Source: Antarctobacter heliothermus (GTDB lineage Bacteria; Pseudomonadota; Alphaproteobacteria; Rhodobacterales; Rhodobacteraceae). Taken from it: DNA of 64,000 nucleotides. Within the stretch, counting starts at the first letter, position 1, and each line of letters starts with the position of its first letter. The notes below the pieces were generated by a model. That model did not search any database and was not told the DNA's origin. It worked only from the letters and a program-made list of their open reading frames with translations. The translations under genes and the position numbers were made by a program. Positions 34,206-44,451 of the stretch are shown here, one piece after another. Where the stretch lies: positions 4,345,001 to 4,409,000 of the forward strand of contig NZ_CP022540.1 of NCBI RefSeq assembly GCF_002237555.1, in the 5' to 3' direction.

Positions 34206-35858
34206 TCAGCGCTGCGCGGTTTCCCACTCCGGATGCACCCAAGGCTGCACATTCTCCGGTGGCATACGACGTCCCAGAACGTGATCCGCGATTTTCTCCC
34301 CCACCATGATTGAGGGCGCGTTCAAATTGCCATTGGTGATACGCGGAAAAATCGAACTATCCGCCACTCGCAGCCCCTCAACCCCAATCACCCGGCCCTC
34401 TGGATCGACCACCGACATGGGATCGTCCGCCGCCCCCATCCGGCAGGTGCCGCATGGATGATAGGCGCTTTCGGCGTGCTCGCGGATCACCGCGTCCAGA
34501 TCCGCGTCCGATTGCGCCTGATCCCCCGGCTGCAATTCCTTGCCGCGATAGGGCGCAAAGGCCGCTTGCCCAAAGATCTCCCGCGTGAGCCGGATACAGC
34601 GGCGAAAGTCCTGCCAGTCCTGCTCTTCGCTCATGTAGTTAAACAGAATGCGCGGGTCCGTATCGGGATCGGCTGACCGCAACGTCACCTCGCCCCGTGA
34701 CGGCGACCGCATCGGCCCCACATGCGCCTGAAAGCCATGCCCCTCGGGGGCGACCTGACCATCGTAGCGCACGGCGATGGGCAGGAAATGGTACTGGATA
34801 TCCGGGTATTGCACCCCCGCCTGCGACCGGATAAACCCCGCGCTTTCGAACTGGTTCGACGCCCCCGGCCCCTTGCGCGCCAGCAACCATTGCAGCCCGA
34901 CCCAGGCCTTGCCCATCAGGCTCCAGTATTTCGCAAGGCTGACCGGCTGCGTCGCGGCCATTTGGATATACAGCTCCAGATGGTCCTGCAGGTTCTGCCC
35001 CACGCCCGCCCGGTCCGCCAAGACCTCGATGCCATGTTCTGCCAGATGAGCGCCGGGCCCGATCCCCGACAGCATCAACAGTTTGGGTGAGTTGATCGCA
35101 CTGGCGGCAAGCATCACCTCAGCCCGCGCGCGGATCACCTCGACCGCGCCGCCCCGCGTCACCTCGACCCCCACGGCGCGGCCCTGCTCAAAAACAACCC
35201 GCCGCGCCAAGCCGCGCACCAGTTCCGCCCCCTGCGCCAATGCCGGACGCAGATAGGCCTTTGCCGCCGACCAGCGTTCCCCTTGCCAGACGGTCATGTC
35301 AAACGCGCCAAAGCCTTCTTGCTGCTCACCGTTGTAATCGCCCGTGACCGGATAACCCGCCTGCCCGCCTGCCTCGACAAAGGCCTGCACCAGCGGGTTG
35401 TCCCGCTTGCCGCGCGTCACATGCAGTGGCCCGCCCTGACCGCGCCACGACGGATCGCCACCATGCCCGCCGTCGTGCCAGTCCTCCATCCGCTTGAAGT
35501 ACGGCAGCACATCCGCATAGCCCCAGCCCTCACAGCCAGCATCGCGCCAATGGTCATAATCCAGCGCATGACCGCGCACATAGATCATGCCGTTGATCGA
35601 CGACGACCCGCCGATCACCTTGCCACGCGGACAGGCCATGCGCCGCCCGCCCATGTGCGGTTCCGGTTCGGTCTGATAGCCCCAGTCATAGCGCGGCATG
35701 TTCATCGGATAGCTCAGCGCGCCGGGCATGTTGATGAACGGCCCCCAGTCGCTGCCGCCATGTTCGATGACGATCACCGATTTGCCCGCCTCGGTCAGCC
35801 GCGCCGCGATGGCACAGCCGCCCGATCCCGCGCCGACAATCACATAATCCGCTTCCAT
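34206..35858 (-). CDS. betA: Choline dehydrogenase
   Basis: FAD-dependent GMC oxidoreductase, 550 residues, oxidising choline to betaine aldehyde at the membrane. Features: N-terminal FAD dinucleotide motif [20 protein letters not shown] signature 1 ([19 protein letters not shown]) and signature 2 ([15 protein letters not shown]), and the catalytic His region [11 protein letters not shown] near the C-terminus. It is the last gene of betI-betC-betB-betA. A strong hairpin separates it from betB, so its level may be set separately. Confidence 0.94.
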   Translation of the reverse strand: MEADYVIVGAGSGGCAIAARLTEAGKSVIVIEHGGSDWGPFINMPGALSYPMNMPRYDWGYQTEPEPHMGGRRMACPRGKVIGGSSSINGMIYVRGHALDYDHWRDAGCEGWGYADVLPYFKRMEDWHDGGHGGDPSWRGQGGPLHVTRGKRDNPLVQAFVEAGGQAGYPVTGDYNGEQQEGFGAFDMTVWQGERWSAAKAYLRPALAQGAELVRGLARRVVFEQGRAVGVEVTRGGAVEVIRARAEVMLAASAINSPKLLMLSGIGPGAHLAEHGIEVLADRAGVGQNLQDHLELYIQMAATQPVSLAKYWSLMGKAWVGLQWLLARKGPGASNQFESAGFIRSQAGVQYPDIQYHFLPIAVRYDGQVAPEGHGFQAHVGPMRSPSRGEVTLRSADPDTDPRILFNYMSEEQDWQDFRRCIRLTREIFGQAAFAPYRGKELQPGDQAQSDADLDAVIREHAESAYHPCGTCRMGAADDPMSVVDPEGRVIGVEGLRVADSSIFPRITNGNLNAPSIMVGEKIADHVLGRRMPPENVQPWVHPEWETAQR

Positions 35859-35909
35859 GGGTCCGCCCCTTCAACCTTCAAAACGGGCACACACCCTACC
35901 GCCCCCACC

Positions 35910-35958
35910 GCGCGCTTGCGGGCGCGGGGTGGGCGGGTGGGCGCGCCCGCAAGCGCGC
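35910..35958 (-). repeat. 17-bp inverted repeat between betB and betA
   Basis: The two arms at 35910-35926 and 35942-35958 are perfectly complementary (GCGCGCTTGCGGGCGCG and its complement), with a 15-base G-rich loop. There is no T run. It lies between the betB stop and the betA start on the same transcript, so an mRNA-stability or processing role is plausible. Confidence 0.7.
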
Positions 35959-35961
35959 CCC

Positions 35962-37422
35962 TCAGAACGGCGCCTCTACGTCGCCCATCCGCACAAACAC
36001 CGACTTCAACTGCGAATAATGTCCGATCGCCGCCTTGGAATTCTCACGCCCGACACCCGACATCTTGACGCCCCCAAAGGGCAGTTCTACCGGCGCGTCA
36101 TTGTACGAATTGATGAAACACGATCCCGCGTCCAACGCCTCGATCACCCGATGCGCGCGCGCCAGATCGCGGGTAAAGACCCCCGCCGACAGCCCCATCG
36201 TGGTGTCATTGGCGCGCGGGAGCACCTCATCCTCGGACTCGAAATCCAACACCGCCATGACGGGGCCAAAGATCTCTTCGCGCGCGATCACCATGTCATC
36301 GGTCACATCGGCAAAAACCGTCGGCGCGATGTAGAACCCGTCCCGTTCCAGCGCAGCCCCGCCGCAGACCAGCCGCGCACCCTCGGCCACGCCCTTTTCG
36401 ATATAGCCCAGCACAATCTCGCGCTGCCGGGCGCTGACCATCGGGCCAAATGTCACCGCCTCGTCCATCGGATCGCCGATCACAGCCCCTTGCAGACGCA
36501 CCGCCAGACGCTCCAGAAACGCCTCCTTGATGCCCTTTTGCACAAAGACCCGCGTGCCGTTGGAACAGACCTGCCCGGAGGAATAGAAATTCCCGAGGAT
36601 CGCGCCCCCAACGGCGTTTTCCAGATCCGCGTCGTCAAAGATCACCAGCGGGGATTTCCCGCCCAGTTCCATCGTCACATGCTTCATGCCCTCGGCGGCG
36701 GCGGCATAGACCTTGCGGCCCGTAGGCACCGATCCTGTCAGCGATACCTTGTCGACACGGGGATCGGTGACCAGCGCCGCCCCCACGGCCCCCGCGCCCT
36801 GCACCACGTTATACAGCCCTGCGGGCGCGCCCGCCTCGATCATGATCTCGGCCACTTTCAGCGCGCAGAGAGGCGTTTCCTCAGACGGTTTGAAGATCAT
36901 CGCATTGCCGCAGGCCAGCGCAGGCGCGCCCTTCCAGCAGGAAATCTGCGTCGGATAATTCCACGCGCCGATGCCAACGCACAGGCCCAGCGGTTCGCGC
37001 ACCGTGTAACCCCAGTTGCCGTCCGGCAGTTGCACATGTTCACCCGTCAAACTGCCCGCCAGACCGCCGAAATACTCCAGCGCATCCGCCGCGCTGGTCG
37101 CATCCACATACAGCGTTTCGGACAGCGGCTTGCCGGTGTCATAGCTTTCCAGAACCGACAGATCGCGGTTCCGTTCGCGTATGATATCGGCCGCCCGGCG
37201 CAGCACGCGGCCCCGTTCCGTCCCGCTCAGCTTGCGCCATTCGGCCTGCGCCCGCCGCCCGCTGGAAATCGCCTGTTCGATCACCGCCGGCGTCGCCGCG
37301 TGCAGGCGCGCAATCACCGCGCCGGTGGCCGGATAGACCACCTCGATCACCTCACCTGCGGTATCCTCAAGATACTGGCCATCGACAAAATGCGAGGCCT
37401 GCGGTTGCGTGTCATAACTCAT
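35962..37422 (-). CDS. betB: Betaine-aldehyde dehydrogenase
   Basis: NAD(P)-dependent aldehyde dehydrogenase, about 486 residues, converting betaine aldehyde to glycine betaine, the osmoprotectant. The catalytic Glu lies in [16 protein letters not shown] and the nucleophilic Cys in [17 protein letters not shown]; the cofactor motif is [11 protein letters not shown]. The start may be this ATG or the adjacent one a codon upstream (37425). It lies 21 bases downstream of betC within the bet operon. Confidence 0.95.
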   Translation of the reverse strand: MSYDTQPQASHFVDGQYLEDTAGEVIEVVYPATGAVIARLHAATPAVIEQAISSGRRAQAEWRKLSGTERGRVLRRAADIIRERNRDLSVLESYDTGKPLSETLYVDATSAADALEYFGGLAGSLTGEHVQLPDGNWGYTVREPLGLCVGIGAWNYPTQISCWKGAPALACGNAMIFKPSEETPLCALKVAEIMIEAGAPAGLYNVVQGAGAVGAALVTDPRVDKVSLTGSVPTGRKVYAAAAEGMKHVTMELGGKSPLVIFDDADLENAVGGAILGNFYSSGQVCSNGTRVFVQKGIKEAFLERLAVRLQGAVIGDPMDEAVTFGPMVSARQREIVLGYIEKGVAEGARLVCGGAALERDGFYIAPTVFADVTDDMVIAREEIFGPVMAVLDFESEDEVLPRANDTTMGLSAGVFTRDLARAHRVIEALDAGSCFINSYNDAPVELPFGGVKMSGVGRENSKAAIGHYSQLKSVFVRMGDVEAPF

Positions 37423-37446
37423 CATCTGTCTCCTGTAGAACCGACG

Positions 37447-38955
37447 CTACTCGCCGCGTGGAAAGCGCTGGCTGTCTTCCACGTCATTCAAATCCATATG
37501 GTTGCGCATGTACCGCTCGCTGGCTTTTTGCAGCGGCTGGAAATCCCACGGGAAATAGCCACCCTGCCGCAACGCCTCATAGACCACCCAGCGCCGCGCC
37601 TGAGACTGCCGCACCTCGGCATCGAACCGCTCCAGATCCCAGCGCGCGGCGGATTTGACCCGGAATTTCTCCAGCACCTCCGCATGGACCGCGTCCTCGG
37701 CCAGATTGGTCAGCTCATGCGGGTCAGCCTCAAGGTCAAACAGCTGCTCGGGGTCCAATGCGCAGTTGGTGTATTTCCACCGCCCCTCGCGCAGGCAGAC
37801 CAGTGGCGCATAAGAGGCCTCTGCCGCATATTCCATCGCCACCGGGGAAATGCGCGCGCGCCCCTGCATGACCGGCGTCAGGCTTTCACCCTCGGTCCAC
37901 GGCATGACCTCGGACATGTCCACCCCCGCCAGATCACACAGCGTCGGGCACAGGTCGATGGTCGAGACCGGCGCGTCGATCCGCGCGCCCTCGGCCCCCG
38001 GTACCGCGATCATCAAAGGAACCCGCGCCGCACCTTCGTAAAAGCTCATCTTGAACCACAGGCCCCGCTCGCCCAGCATGTCGCCGTGATCTGAAACAAA
38101 GACCACAATCGCCTCTTGCCGGGTCTCTTCCAGCACCTCCAGCAGCTTGCCGATCTTCTCATCAAGGTATGAGATATTGGCGAAATAGGCGCGCCGCGAC
38201 CGGCGAATATCCTCTTCCGAGATGTCAAAGCTGCGCCAGTCGTTGGCGTCAAAGATCCGCTTGCTGTGCGGATCGTGATCCTCATACGCCATGGCCGGAA
38301 CCTCTGGCGTCAGGTGGTCGCACTCCTCGTAAAGATCCCAGTACTTCTTGCGCGCCACATAGGGGTCATGCGGATGGGTAAAGCTGACGGTCAGGCACCA
38401 AGGGCGGTCGTCCTTGCCCCGCGCCAGATCATACAACTTGCGCTCGGCGTGATAGGCCACCTCATCGTCGTATTCCATCTGGTTGGAAATCTCGGCCACA
38501 CCGGCGCCCGTCACCGACCCCATGTTGTGATACCACCAGTCGATCCGCTCACCCGGTTTGCGATAGTCCGGTGTCCAGCCGAAATCTGCGGGGTAGATAT
38601 CCGTGGTCAGCCGTTCCTCGAACCCGTGCATCTGGTCGGGACCGACAAAATGCATCTTGCCAGAAAGACAGGTCTGATAGCCCGCCCGCCGCAGGTGGTG
38701 CGCATAGGTGGGGATGTCCGAGGCAAACTCTGCCGCGTTGTCATAGACCCGCGTCATGCTGGGCAATTGCCCGGACATGAAACTGGCCCGCCCCGGCGCG
38801 CACAGCGGACTGGCGGTATAGGCGTTCTGGAATCGTACCGACCGTTCCGCCAGCGCGCGCAGGTTCGGCACATGCAGCCAATCGGCAGGACCATCCGGGA
38901 ACAACGTCCCGTTCAACTGGTCCACCATCACGATCAGGATATTGGGTTTGGTCAT
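37447..38955 (-). CDS. betC: Choline-sulfatase
   Basis: A 502-residue type I sulfatase that releases choline from choline-O-sulfate, feeding the betA/betB route. The sulfatase signature SPLCAPGRASFMSG carries Cys52, the residue converted to formylglycine. Metal ligands are in LIVMVDQLNG and VSDHGDMLGE, and the choline-sulfatase C-terminal domain is present. The start overlaps the betI stop in ATGA, so the repressor and the enzyme are translated together. The same gene order (betICBA) is known from Sinorhizobium. Confidence 0.95.
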   Translation of the reverse strand: MTKPNILIVMVDQLNGTLFPDGPADWLHVPNLRALAERSVRFQNAYTASPLCAPGRASFMSGQLPSMTRVYDNAAEFASDIPTYAHHLRRAGYQTCLSGKMHFVGPDQMHGFEERLTTDIYPADFGWTPDYRKPGERIDWWYHNMGSVTGAGVAEISNQMEYDDEVAYHAERKLYDLARGKDDRPWCLTVSFTHPHDPYVARKKYWDLYEECDHLTPEVPAMAYEDHDPHSKRIFDANDWRSFDISEEDIRRSRRAYFANISYLDEKIGKLLEVLEETRQEAIVVFVSDHGDMLGERGLWFKMSFYEGAARVPLMIAVPGAEGARIDAPVSTIDLCPTLCDLAGVDMSEVMPWTEGESLTPVMQGRARISPVAMEYAAEASYAPLVCLREGRWKYTNCALDPEQLFDLEADPHELTNLAEDAVHAEVLEKFRVKSAARWDLERFDAEVRQSQARRWVVYEALRQGGYFPWDFQPLQKASERYMRNHMDLNDVEDSQRFPRGE

Positions 38956-39518
38956 GTCGTCCTCATCAGGGCGTGGGCGGTTTCGATGACTTGGCAGGCG
39001 GCCCCCTCGACGCCGTTGCCCGACAGCGCCGCCCGCAGGTAGACGCCATCAATCAGCGCCGCGATCTGCTGGGCCACCGCGTCCGGGTTGTCGGCCCGGT
39101 CGCGCAACGCATGCACCAGATTGGAATGAAGCCGCCGTTGATAGACATGCAACAGGCGCGCGGCCTCTGGTTCCTTCCGCGCCAGCACATAGAAATTCAA
39201 CCACGCCGCCACCGTGTCAGAGCGAAAACAGCTATCGGCAAAGTTCGCCGCGATCACCGCCTCCAACCGCGCACCGTCCGGGGCAGAGGCCAGCGCATGG
39301 CGCACCTCGGCACCGTATTCTGTCAGGATATGGCGCATGGCGGCGAGGAAGATCTGTGCCTTGCCGCCAAAGTAATGATGCGCCAGCGCGCTGGACATGC
39401 CGGCCCGCCGCGCGATTTTTGAGACGGTCACGTCCAGCGACCCGGCCTCTCCGATCTCGGCCACCGTGGCCTCCATGAGCGCCGCGCGCCGAATTGGTTC
39501 TTGTCCGATCTTTGGCAT
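38952..39518 (-). CDS. betI: TetR-family repressor BetI
   Basis: A 188-residue TetR regulator, choline-responsive in other bacteria. The N-terminal helix-turn-helix covers about residues 8-52 (VSKIARRAGMSSALAHHYFGGK), and the rest is the ligand-binding helical domain with the BetI-typical segment AWLNFYVLARKEPEAARLLHVYQRRL. The ATG at 39518 gives the usual BetI length (MPKIGQEPIRR). A palindromic operator lies 18 bases upstream. It is the first gene of the bet operon. Confidence 0.94.
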   Translation of the reverse strand: MPKIGQEPIRRAALMEATVAEIGEAGSLDVTVSKIARRAGMSSALAHHYFGGKAQIFLAAMRHILTEYGAEVRHALASAPDGARLEAVIAANFADSCFRSDTVAAWLNFYVLARKEPEAARLLHVYQRRLHSNLVHALRDRADNPDAVAQQIAALIDGVYLRAALSGNGVEGAACQVIETAHALMRTT

Positions 39519-39536
39519 CGCCACAGGATGGTTTTT

Positions 39537-39554
39537 ATTGACTGTCCAGTCAAT
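39537..39554 (-). promoter_or_regulatory. BetI-type operator upstream of betI
   Basis: ATTGACTG-TC-CAGTCAAT is a perfect 8+8 inverted repeat 18 bases before the betI start. Its position and sequence fit an autoregulatory BetI operator controlling betICBA. It also contains a TTGACT that may be part of the -35 region. Confidence 0.7.
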
Positions 39555-39582
39555 CAAAAACACCGCGACCAACAACCACACG

Positions 39583-39618
39583 CAAAAAGCGCCGAAACCC
39601 TGCTCAGGTTCCGGCGCT
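39583..39618 (-). terminator. Intrinsic terminator after the DUF1036 gene
   Basis: On the minus strand AGCGCCGGAACC pairs with GGTTTCGGCGCT (one G-T), followed by five T. It separates the DUF1036 gene from the bet operon promoter. Confidence 0.85.
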
Positions 39619-39651
39619 GAATGTCTGTCGAAAACCTCCGTCGCGCGGCGG

Positions 39652-40698
39652 TCAGTCGACCCGGCGATAGGTCAGCACATCGCCCAACTCAGGGATGATC
39701 AGTTCCAGCCGGACCGCCGTCACCTCGCCCAGATGCTCACACCAACTCTCCTGCGTCTCCAATTCGGTCCGGGTGAACCCGACCCCCTCATAGGGCGCAT
39801 CCGGACACGTCCCGCCCAGCGTCATCCACTGATGGCCGATGAATTCGCCGCCGTAGTAGTCGTAGACATCCGCTCCCGCGATCGTGAATTTCGCTTCGGG
39901 ATCGTCCACCGACTGCCAAGACCCCTGCAACATGCGCCGCTCTTCGGCAAAGAAATCGCCGTCGAACACCTCTGTCACCCGCGCCAGCGCCACCTCGACC
40001 GTGATGTCGCCGTAGTTGACCATGTCGCCTTCGATCTCGACAGCCAGCGGCATGGGCCAGTGTTGCAGATCGTCCAGAATGCTGTCCGCCGAACCGCCGC
40101 CGTAATATGCGTGATATCGCCAGCCCTCGATCTCAAAGCTGCAAAAATCCAGCCCGTCGATCAGTTCACACCCCGTGAAGATGCCGCTTTGGGTAAACGG
40201 CTCTCCCAGACTGCCGCGCGGAAAAGGCACGACACTTTCCAGAGGCAGATCCTCTTCGTTGTATACGGGGTCTGGATCGTCTGGCTCCGGGCTGGCCCCG
40301 TCTGCCACCAATGTCAGGGTGAAATCCGCGGCCTCGCCGGTATCGACCTTGCGAAAGCGCGTGCTGTCATAGCCCCGCGCGGCGCAATCCGTGTCGCCCT
40401 CGATGGTGAAGGCCCCAGAGGTGCTGCAAAAGGAAAACGGCCCGTCGAAACCGCCACCTTGGACCGTAGCCCTGTAGTAGAAATACTGGCGATCAAAGGC
40501 GCGCGCCATGACCGTCTTGCACTCTCCCGGAGCCAGTTGCCACCAGCCCTCGGATGTCCAGATCCCGCCGGGGGCCTCATAGCCGATGGCCACGCTTTGC
40601 CGCAGATCCGTGTCGTTGCAAACGTCCAGTCCGGCCTGCGCGGCCATTGGCATTACCGCCAATACAAACGCAGCACGACGCAAATTCCGTGTCGTCAA
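39652..40698 (-). CDS. Secreted DUF1036 protein
   Basis: A 348-residue protein with a signal peptide (RRAAFVLAVMPMAAQA, cut before GLDVCND). Residues about 25-135 form a DUF1036 domain (LDVCNDTDLRQSVAIGYEAPGGIWTSEGWW ... PGECKTV ... YYRATVQGG). An acidic linker (PEPDDPDPVYNEEDLP) leads to a second beta-rich domain that I cannot assign, with Cys pairs. Exported, function unknown. It ends at an intrinsic terminator. Confidence 0.83.
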   Translation of the reverse strand: MTTRNLRRAAFVLAVMPMAAQAGLDVCNDTDLRQSVAIGYEAPGGIWTSEGWWQLAPGECKTVMARAFDRQYFYYRATVQGGGFDGPFSFCSTSGAFTIEGDTDCAARGYDSTRFRKVDTGEAADFTLTLVADGASPEPDDPDPVYNEEDLPLESVVPFPRGSLGEPFTQSGIFTGCELIDGLDFCSFEIEGWRYHAYYGGGSADSILDDLQHWPMPLAVEIEGDMVNYGDITVEVALARVTEVFDGDFFAEERRMLQGSWQSVDDPEAKFTIAGADVYDYYGGEFIGHQWMTLGGTCPDAPYEGVGFTRTELETQESWCEHLGEVTAVRLELIIPELGDVLTYRRVD

Positions 40699-40770
40699 AT
40701 TCTGTCCTCCCTGTTTGGGAAAACATCAGAGACGTCACACGGACGCCCTGTCGAGCCTTTTGACGCAAAA

Positions 40771-40950
40771 TCAGAGGTTCAGCGTACCCAGCACCCGGTT
40801 CTGCGGCAGGCGGGCCACTTCGACGCCGCAGTCGGTGCGCCGCAGGTTGTAGCCATAGCCGCGCATCCGAAACCGCCATTCTGCGTCGGAAAGAACCTTC
40901 TGCCGTTCGTTCAGCAGGAAATTCTCGATCTCTGTCATGTCTTCAGTCAT
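40771..40950 (-). CDS. Small conserved-looking hypothetical protein
   Basis: A 59-residue protein starting MTEDMTEIENFLLNERQKV, with a basic middle (EWRFRMRGYGYNLRRT) and one Cys. The ATG at 40950 has a strong GGAGGG 4 bases upstream, which supports real translation. An upstream in-frame ATG at 40968 lacks a ribosome site. No family is recognised. It lies 72 bases upstream of the DUF1036 gene on the same strand. Confidence 0.6.
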   Translation of the reverse strand: MTEDMTEIENFLLNERQKVLSDAEWRFRMRGYGYNLRRTDCGVEVARLPQNRVLGTLNL

Positions 40951-41080
40951 TCTACCCTCCGCAAACATCTAATTTCTCCCGATATGCTGCACGCGAATGC
41001 TTGCAACATCGTTAAAAATTAGGGCGCGATTGCGCCTAATCGAAGGTGTTTCAGCGAAAACGTGACCTTGCGTCAGCGCA

Positions 41081-41980
41081 TCAAATCTTGGTTTCCGGCA
41101 CCAGCGGTGTGATTCGCCGCTTGAGCACCGCTTCACGCCAAGTGATGAAAATCACCGCCGCCATGATCACCGATCCACCCGCGATGACCCAAGGATCCAC
41201 AGGCTCGCCAAAGACAATCGCGCCCAGCGACACGGCCCAGATCAGTTGCAGGAACGTCACCGGCTGCGTCACCGTCATCGGGGCGGCGGCAAAGGCCAAT
41301 GTCATGGTGTAATGTCCGGCGGTGGCGAAAAACGCCACGCCCAACAACACCAGCAACTCCCACCACGTCGGCCAGACCCAGACCGCAATCGCCAAAGGCG
41401 CCAGGCCGATGGTCACGCCGACGGACAGCAGCGCCACCACCACCGCCGCGCTGACCTCACCCGACAGGATCTTGGCCAAAATGTACGACACGGCAAACAA
41501 CAGGGCCGTCCCCAGCATGGCAAAATGCCCCGGGTCCAGTTCGCGAAAGCCCGGCCGCAAGATCATCAGCGCCCCGATCAGCGCCGCCACAATTGCCATC
41601 ACCCGCCGCAGCGCCAGACGCTCGCCCAGAAAGATCACCGCCAGCACCGTCACATAGACCGGGTTGATGTAGTTCATCGCCGTCACCTCGGCGATGGGGA
41701 TGCGGGTCATGGCGAAAAACCATAACGCCACGCCGCAGGTGTGAAAGACCGCACGCAGCGAGAACAGCCGCCACATACGCGGCGTCAGGCGGGCTTGCGC
41801 AAGGCTCTTGGCCATCGGCAACAAAAAGACCAGACCCAGCACATAGCGCAGAAAGGCCGACTCCGCCGCCGGGATGCGCTGGCCCAAGGATTTCACCAAG
41901 GCCGTCACCGCGACAAAGCACAGCCCCGTCACCACCATCCAGAACACGCCCCACGCCGGGCTTTGTTGATTGTTCGCCAT
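41081..41980 (-). CDS. DMT-family (EamA) transporter
   Basis: An inner-membrane protein of 299 residues with ten membrane segments in two EamA repeats (e.g. AVTALVKSLGQRIPAAESAFLRYVLG and FATAGHYTMTLAFAAAPMTV). Family members export metabolites such as amino acids or nucleosides; substrate unknown. Two ATGs lie two codons apart; the second (MANNQQ) is used here. It is followed downstream by no close partner; the LysE gene is upstream on the same strand. Confidence 0.88.
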   Translation of the reverse strand: MANNQQSPAWGVFWMVVTGLCFVAVTALVKSLGQRIPAAESAFLRYVLGLVFLLPMAKSLAQARLTPRMWRLFSLRAVFHTCGVALWFFAMTRIPIAEVTAMNYINPVYVTVLAVIFLGERLALRRVMAIVAALIGALMILRPGFRELDPGHFAMLGTALLFAVSYILAKILSGEVSAAVVVALLSVGVTIGLAPLAIAVWVWPTWWELLVLLGVAFFATAGHYTMTLAFAAAPMTVTQPVTFLQLIWAVSLGAIVFGEPVDPWVIAGGSVIMAAVIFITWREAVLKRRITPLVPETKI

Positions 41981-42024
41981 GCCCATGGCTTAACCCATTG
42001 TTCCGCAGGCACAAGCCCTGCGGA

Positions 42025-42618
42025 TCACATCAGGATCAGCTTGGCCGCGATGGCCCACATGGTCAGCCCGATCACCAGATCCAGCACCCGCCACGACGAG
42101 GGGCGCGCAAACAGCGGTGCCAGCGCCCTTGCGCCATAGCCCAGCGTAAAGAAAAACACGAAAGAGGCCGTCATCGCACCCAGCGCAAATCCCAGCCGGT
42201 CGTCATATTGCGCCGACACGGCCCCCAGCAGAACCACCGTGTCCAGATAGACATGCGGGTTCAGCCAAGTCAGGGCCAGACAGGTCAGCACAGCCGCCCG
42301 CAGGCTCTGTGCGCCTTCCCCCGCGGCCAGCACCGCGCCCCCCTTCCACGCCGCGTACAGCGTTCTGGCCCCGTACCAGATCAGGAACGCGGCCCCAAAC
42401 AGGCGCATTCCCCATTCCAGCCCCGGCACCGCTTCGACCAGCACGCCAAAACCCGCCACCCCCGCCGCTATCAGCGCCGCGTCCGACACCGCACAGACCA
42501 GCACCACGGGCAGCACATGCGCCCGACGCAGCCCCTGCCGCAGCACAAAAGCGTTCTGCGCCCCGATCGCAAGGATCAGGCTCAACCCCAGGGCAAAGCC
42601 CGCCAGTACCGCTACCAT
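42025..42618 (-). CDS. LysE/ArgO-family amino-acid exporter
   Basis: A 197-residue inner-membrane exporter with about six segments. The family N-terminus FALGLSLILAIGAQNAFVLRQGL and the mid motif LALTWLNPHVYLDTVVLLG are diagnostic of LysE/ArgO. It likely exports basic amino acids. The ATG at 42618 (MVAVLAG) aligns with family starts and has GGGGG upstream; an ATG seven codons earlier is possible. It is divergent from the DUF5765-like gene. Confidence 0.9.
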   Translation of the reverse strand: MVAVLAGFALGLSLILAIGAQNAFVLRQGLRRAHVLPVVLVCAVSDAALIAAGVAGFGVLVEAVPGLEWGMRLFGAAFLIWYGARTLYAAWKGGAVLAAGEGAQSLRAAVLTCLALTWLNPHVYLDTVVLLGAVSAQYDDRLGFALGAMTASFVFFFTLGYGARALAPLFARPSSWRVLDLVIGLTMWAIAAKLILM

Positions 42619-42758
42619 TGTGCCCCCGCCTGTTGACATGCTCCGGTGCCGTCCCCTCGCGCGGAACCGCCCCAAGGGCAAGCGAAAACACCGCCACCCC
42701 GCCAGGGCATTGACCTTGCCCGCCCTTTCCAGAAATCTGTCCGTAAGGGAGCAAACAC

Positions 42759-43469
42759 ATGTGCTGGAGTGAAACCGCCACATTCGCCATGGTCGGGCTT
42801 GGGACCGCCGCCACCGTCGCCACATGGCGGCGCGGAGACCCCGCGGGCATTTGGGGAACGCTGGGCTATTTCACCCTGATGGAGGGGCTGCAGGCCTGGG
42901 GCTATGGCGTGGTCGACCAATGCGGCACGCCCGCCAATACCACTGTGACCGTGCTGTCCTACCTGCACATCGCTTTACAGCCCATCGTGATCAACCTGTT
43001 CTGTCTGGCCCTCGTCGGGCCGGGCATTGTTCCACGCACCAGACAGCGGGTGCTGATGCTGGCGTCGCTGGCCTCGCTCACCCTGTTGGCGCGGCTGATC
43101 CCGGCGGATTGGCTGGGCACCTGCCTGCCCGGCACGCCGCTGTGCGGGGCGGCGTTCTGCACCATCTCGGGCGACTGGCACATCGGCTGGACCATGCCGC
43201 TGAACAACCTGTTCAGCCTCGCCCATTGGGTCGGCGGGATCGGGCAATACCCCGACTACCTGCTGGCCAGCCTCGTGTTGCCCTGCCTCTACGGCGCATG
43301 GCGCTTTGCCGTGCTCAACACGCTTGCCGGGCCACTGCTGGCCTCTGGGCTGACCAGCAACCCCGCCGAGATGCCGGCCATCTGGTGCCTGCTGTCGATC
43401 GTTCTGGTGCTGATCGGGATCAGCCCGCTGATCCGGCGGCAGGTCTTTCCCGCACGCGCCACCGCCTAA
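42759..43469 (+). CDS. Multi-pass membrane protein (DUF5765-like)
   Basis: A 236-residue protein beginning MCWSETATFAMVGLGTAATV, with six to seven membrane segments and several Cys (CGTP, TCLPGTPLCGAAFC). The MCWS start and the GYFTLMEGLQAWGY segment recur in uncharacterised proteobacterial membrane proteins (DUF5765, assigned from memory). The ribosome site is GGAG 11 bases before the ATG. Function unknown. Confidence 0.72.
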   Translation: MCWSETATFAMVGLGTAATVATWRRGDPAGIWGTLGYFTLMEGLQAWGYGVVDQCGTPANTTVTVLSYLHIALQPIVINLFCLALVGPGIVPRTRQRVLMLASLASLTLLARLIPADWLGTCLPGTPLCGAAFCTISGDWHIGWTMPLNNLFSLAHWVGGIGQYPDYLLASLVLPCLYGAWRFAVLNTLAGPLLASGLTSNPAEMPAIWCLLSIVLVLIGISPLIRRQVFPARATA

Positions 43470-43478
43470 GATCCCGCC

Positions 43479-44234
43479 TCAACGCCGCGTCCGCCCCGGT
43501 GGGTAAAACAGATACTCCGCCAACACGCCCAGCTTGAACGGCAACCGCCCCTTGCGTTCCACCAGTTGCTTCAACGTCAGATGGCGGCGGCGCACAATAG
43601 CGCGGGCAATGCGAAACTCGGTCCGCCGCTTGCGCTCCAGCACCGCGGCGGGCAGCAGCCGCTTGATGCCTTTCCACAGCCAGCCCAGCTGCAAAAACGC
43701 CAGTGCCTTGAACAGGCCCTTTTGCAGCGACGACCATGTCACCCGCACCGTTGCACTGCCCACCGCCACCAGCCATAGCGGCAGTTGCACCGAAAACAAA
43801 ATCAACCACAGGCCCATCGACGTCACCGACAAGGCCAGCGAGGCAAACAGGATCACCAGCCACGCCACCGCCCGCTCCGCCCGGCTAAGCCCGTTGAACC
43901 AGTCCATCAGCCGCGCATAGCGCACCTGAACAATCGCCAGATAGCCCTTCATCATCAACTGGATGCGCCGCAACAGCGCCTTGCCCAACATCAGGGGCAC
44001 AACCGATGACATCAGCCATTTCTTGATCAGCTCGACGCGAAAGAACATAGCGCCCTGCGTCTTGAGCCAAACAAAAAGCACCGGCAATTCAACACCGATC
44101 AGCTTTTTCATCAGCACCTTGAGCTGGGTCAGGATCAGCCCCAGCGCAATCAGCACCTCATGGCCGAAATACCAGGTCGCCGCCCCCGAAAGCGCGACGA
44201 CAACGACCAAAAGCAAGAGCGCGCGCAACAACAT
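43479..44234 (-). CDS. Membrane protein of unknown function
   Basis: A 251-residue protein with an N-terminal membrane anchor (LLLRALLLLVVVVALSGAATWYFG) and two or three further hydrophobic segments (AVAWLVILFASLALSVTSMGLWLILF). They are embedded in a strongly basic sequence (LERKRRTEFRIARAIVRRRH). No motif is recognised. It converges on the preceding plus-strand membrane gene with 9 bases between the stops. Confidence 0.7.
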   Translation of the reverse strand: MLLRALLLLVVVVALSGAATWYFGHEVLIALGLILTQLKVLMKKLIGVELPVLFVWLKTQGAMFFRVELIKKWLMSSVVPLMLGKALLRRIQLMMKGYLAIVQVRYARLMDWFNGLSRAERAVAWLVILFASLALSVTSMGLWLILFSVQLPLWLVAVGSATVRVTWSSLQKGLFKALAFLQLGWLWKGIKRLLPAAVLERKRRTEFRIARAIVRRRHLTLKQLVERKGRLPFKLGVLAEYLFYPPGRTRR

Positions 44235-44451
44235 CCCCCCGGCTTAGGCGGTTTTTGCGCCTCCCCGCAAGTCGGGCATTCCGTCGGGATCGTGCCTATT
44301 TGACAGATACGGTGGCGCGACGCTGATCCAAAACCAGCGCCAGGACACTGGGCACAGCACGAATCTGCATGCGATCACAGCCGCCGCCCCGCGCACTGAC
44401 ATCGTCACAAAGGGCAGACGCCGACCTGCCCGCGCTTGGCGCCGTCACGGT

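Noticed and set aside
35857..38094. 745-codon plus-strand frame opposite betB and betC
   Set aside because: Antisense to two clear enzymes of the bet operon; shadow composition.
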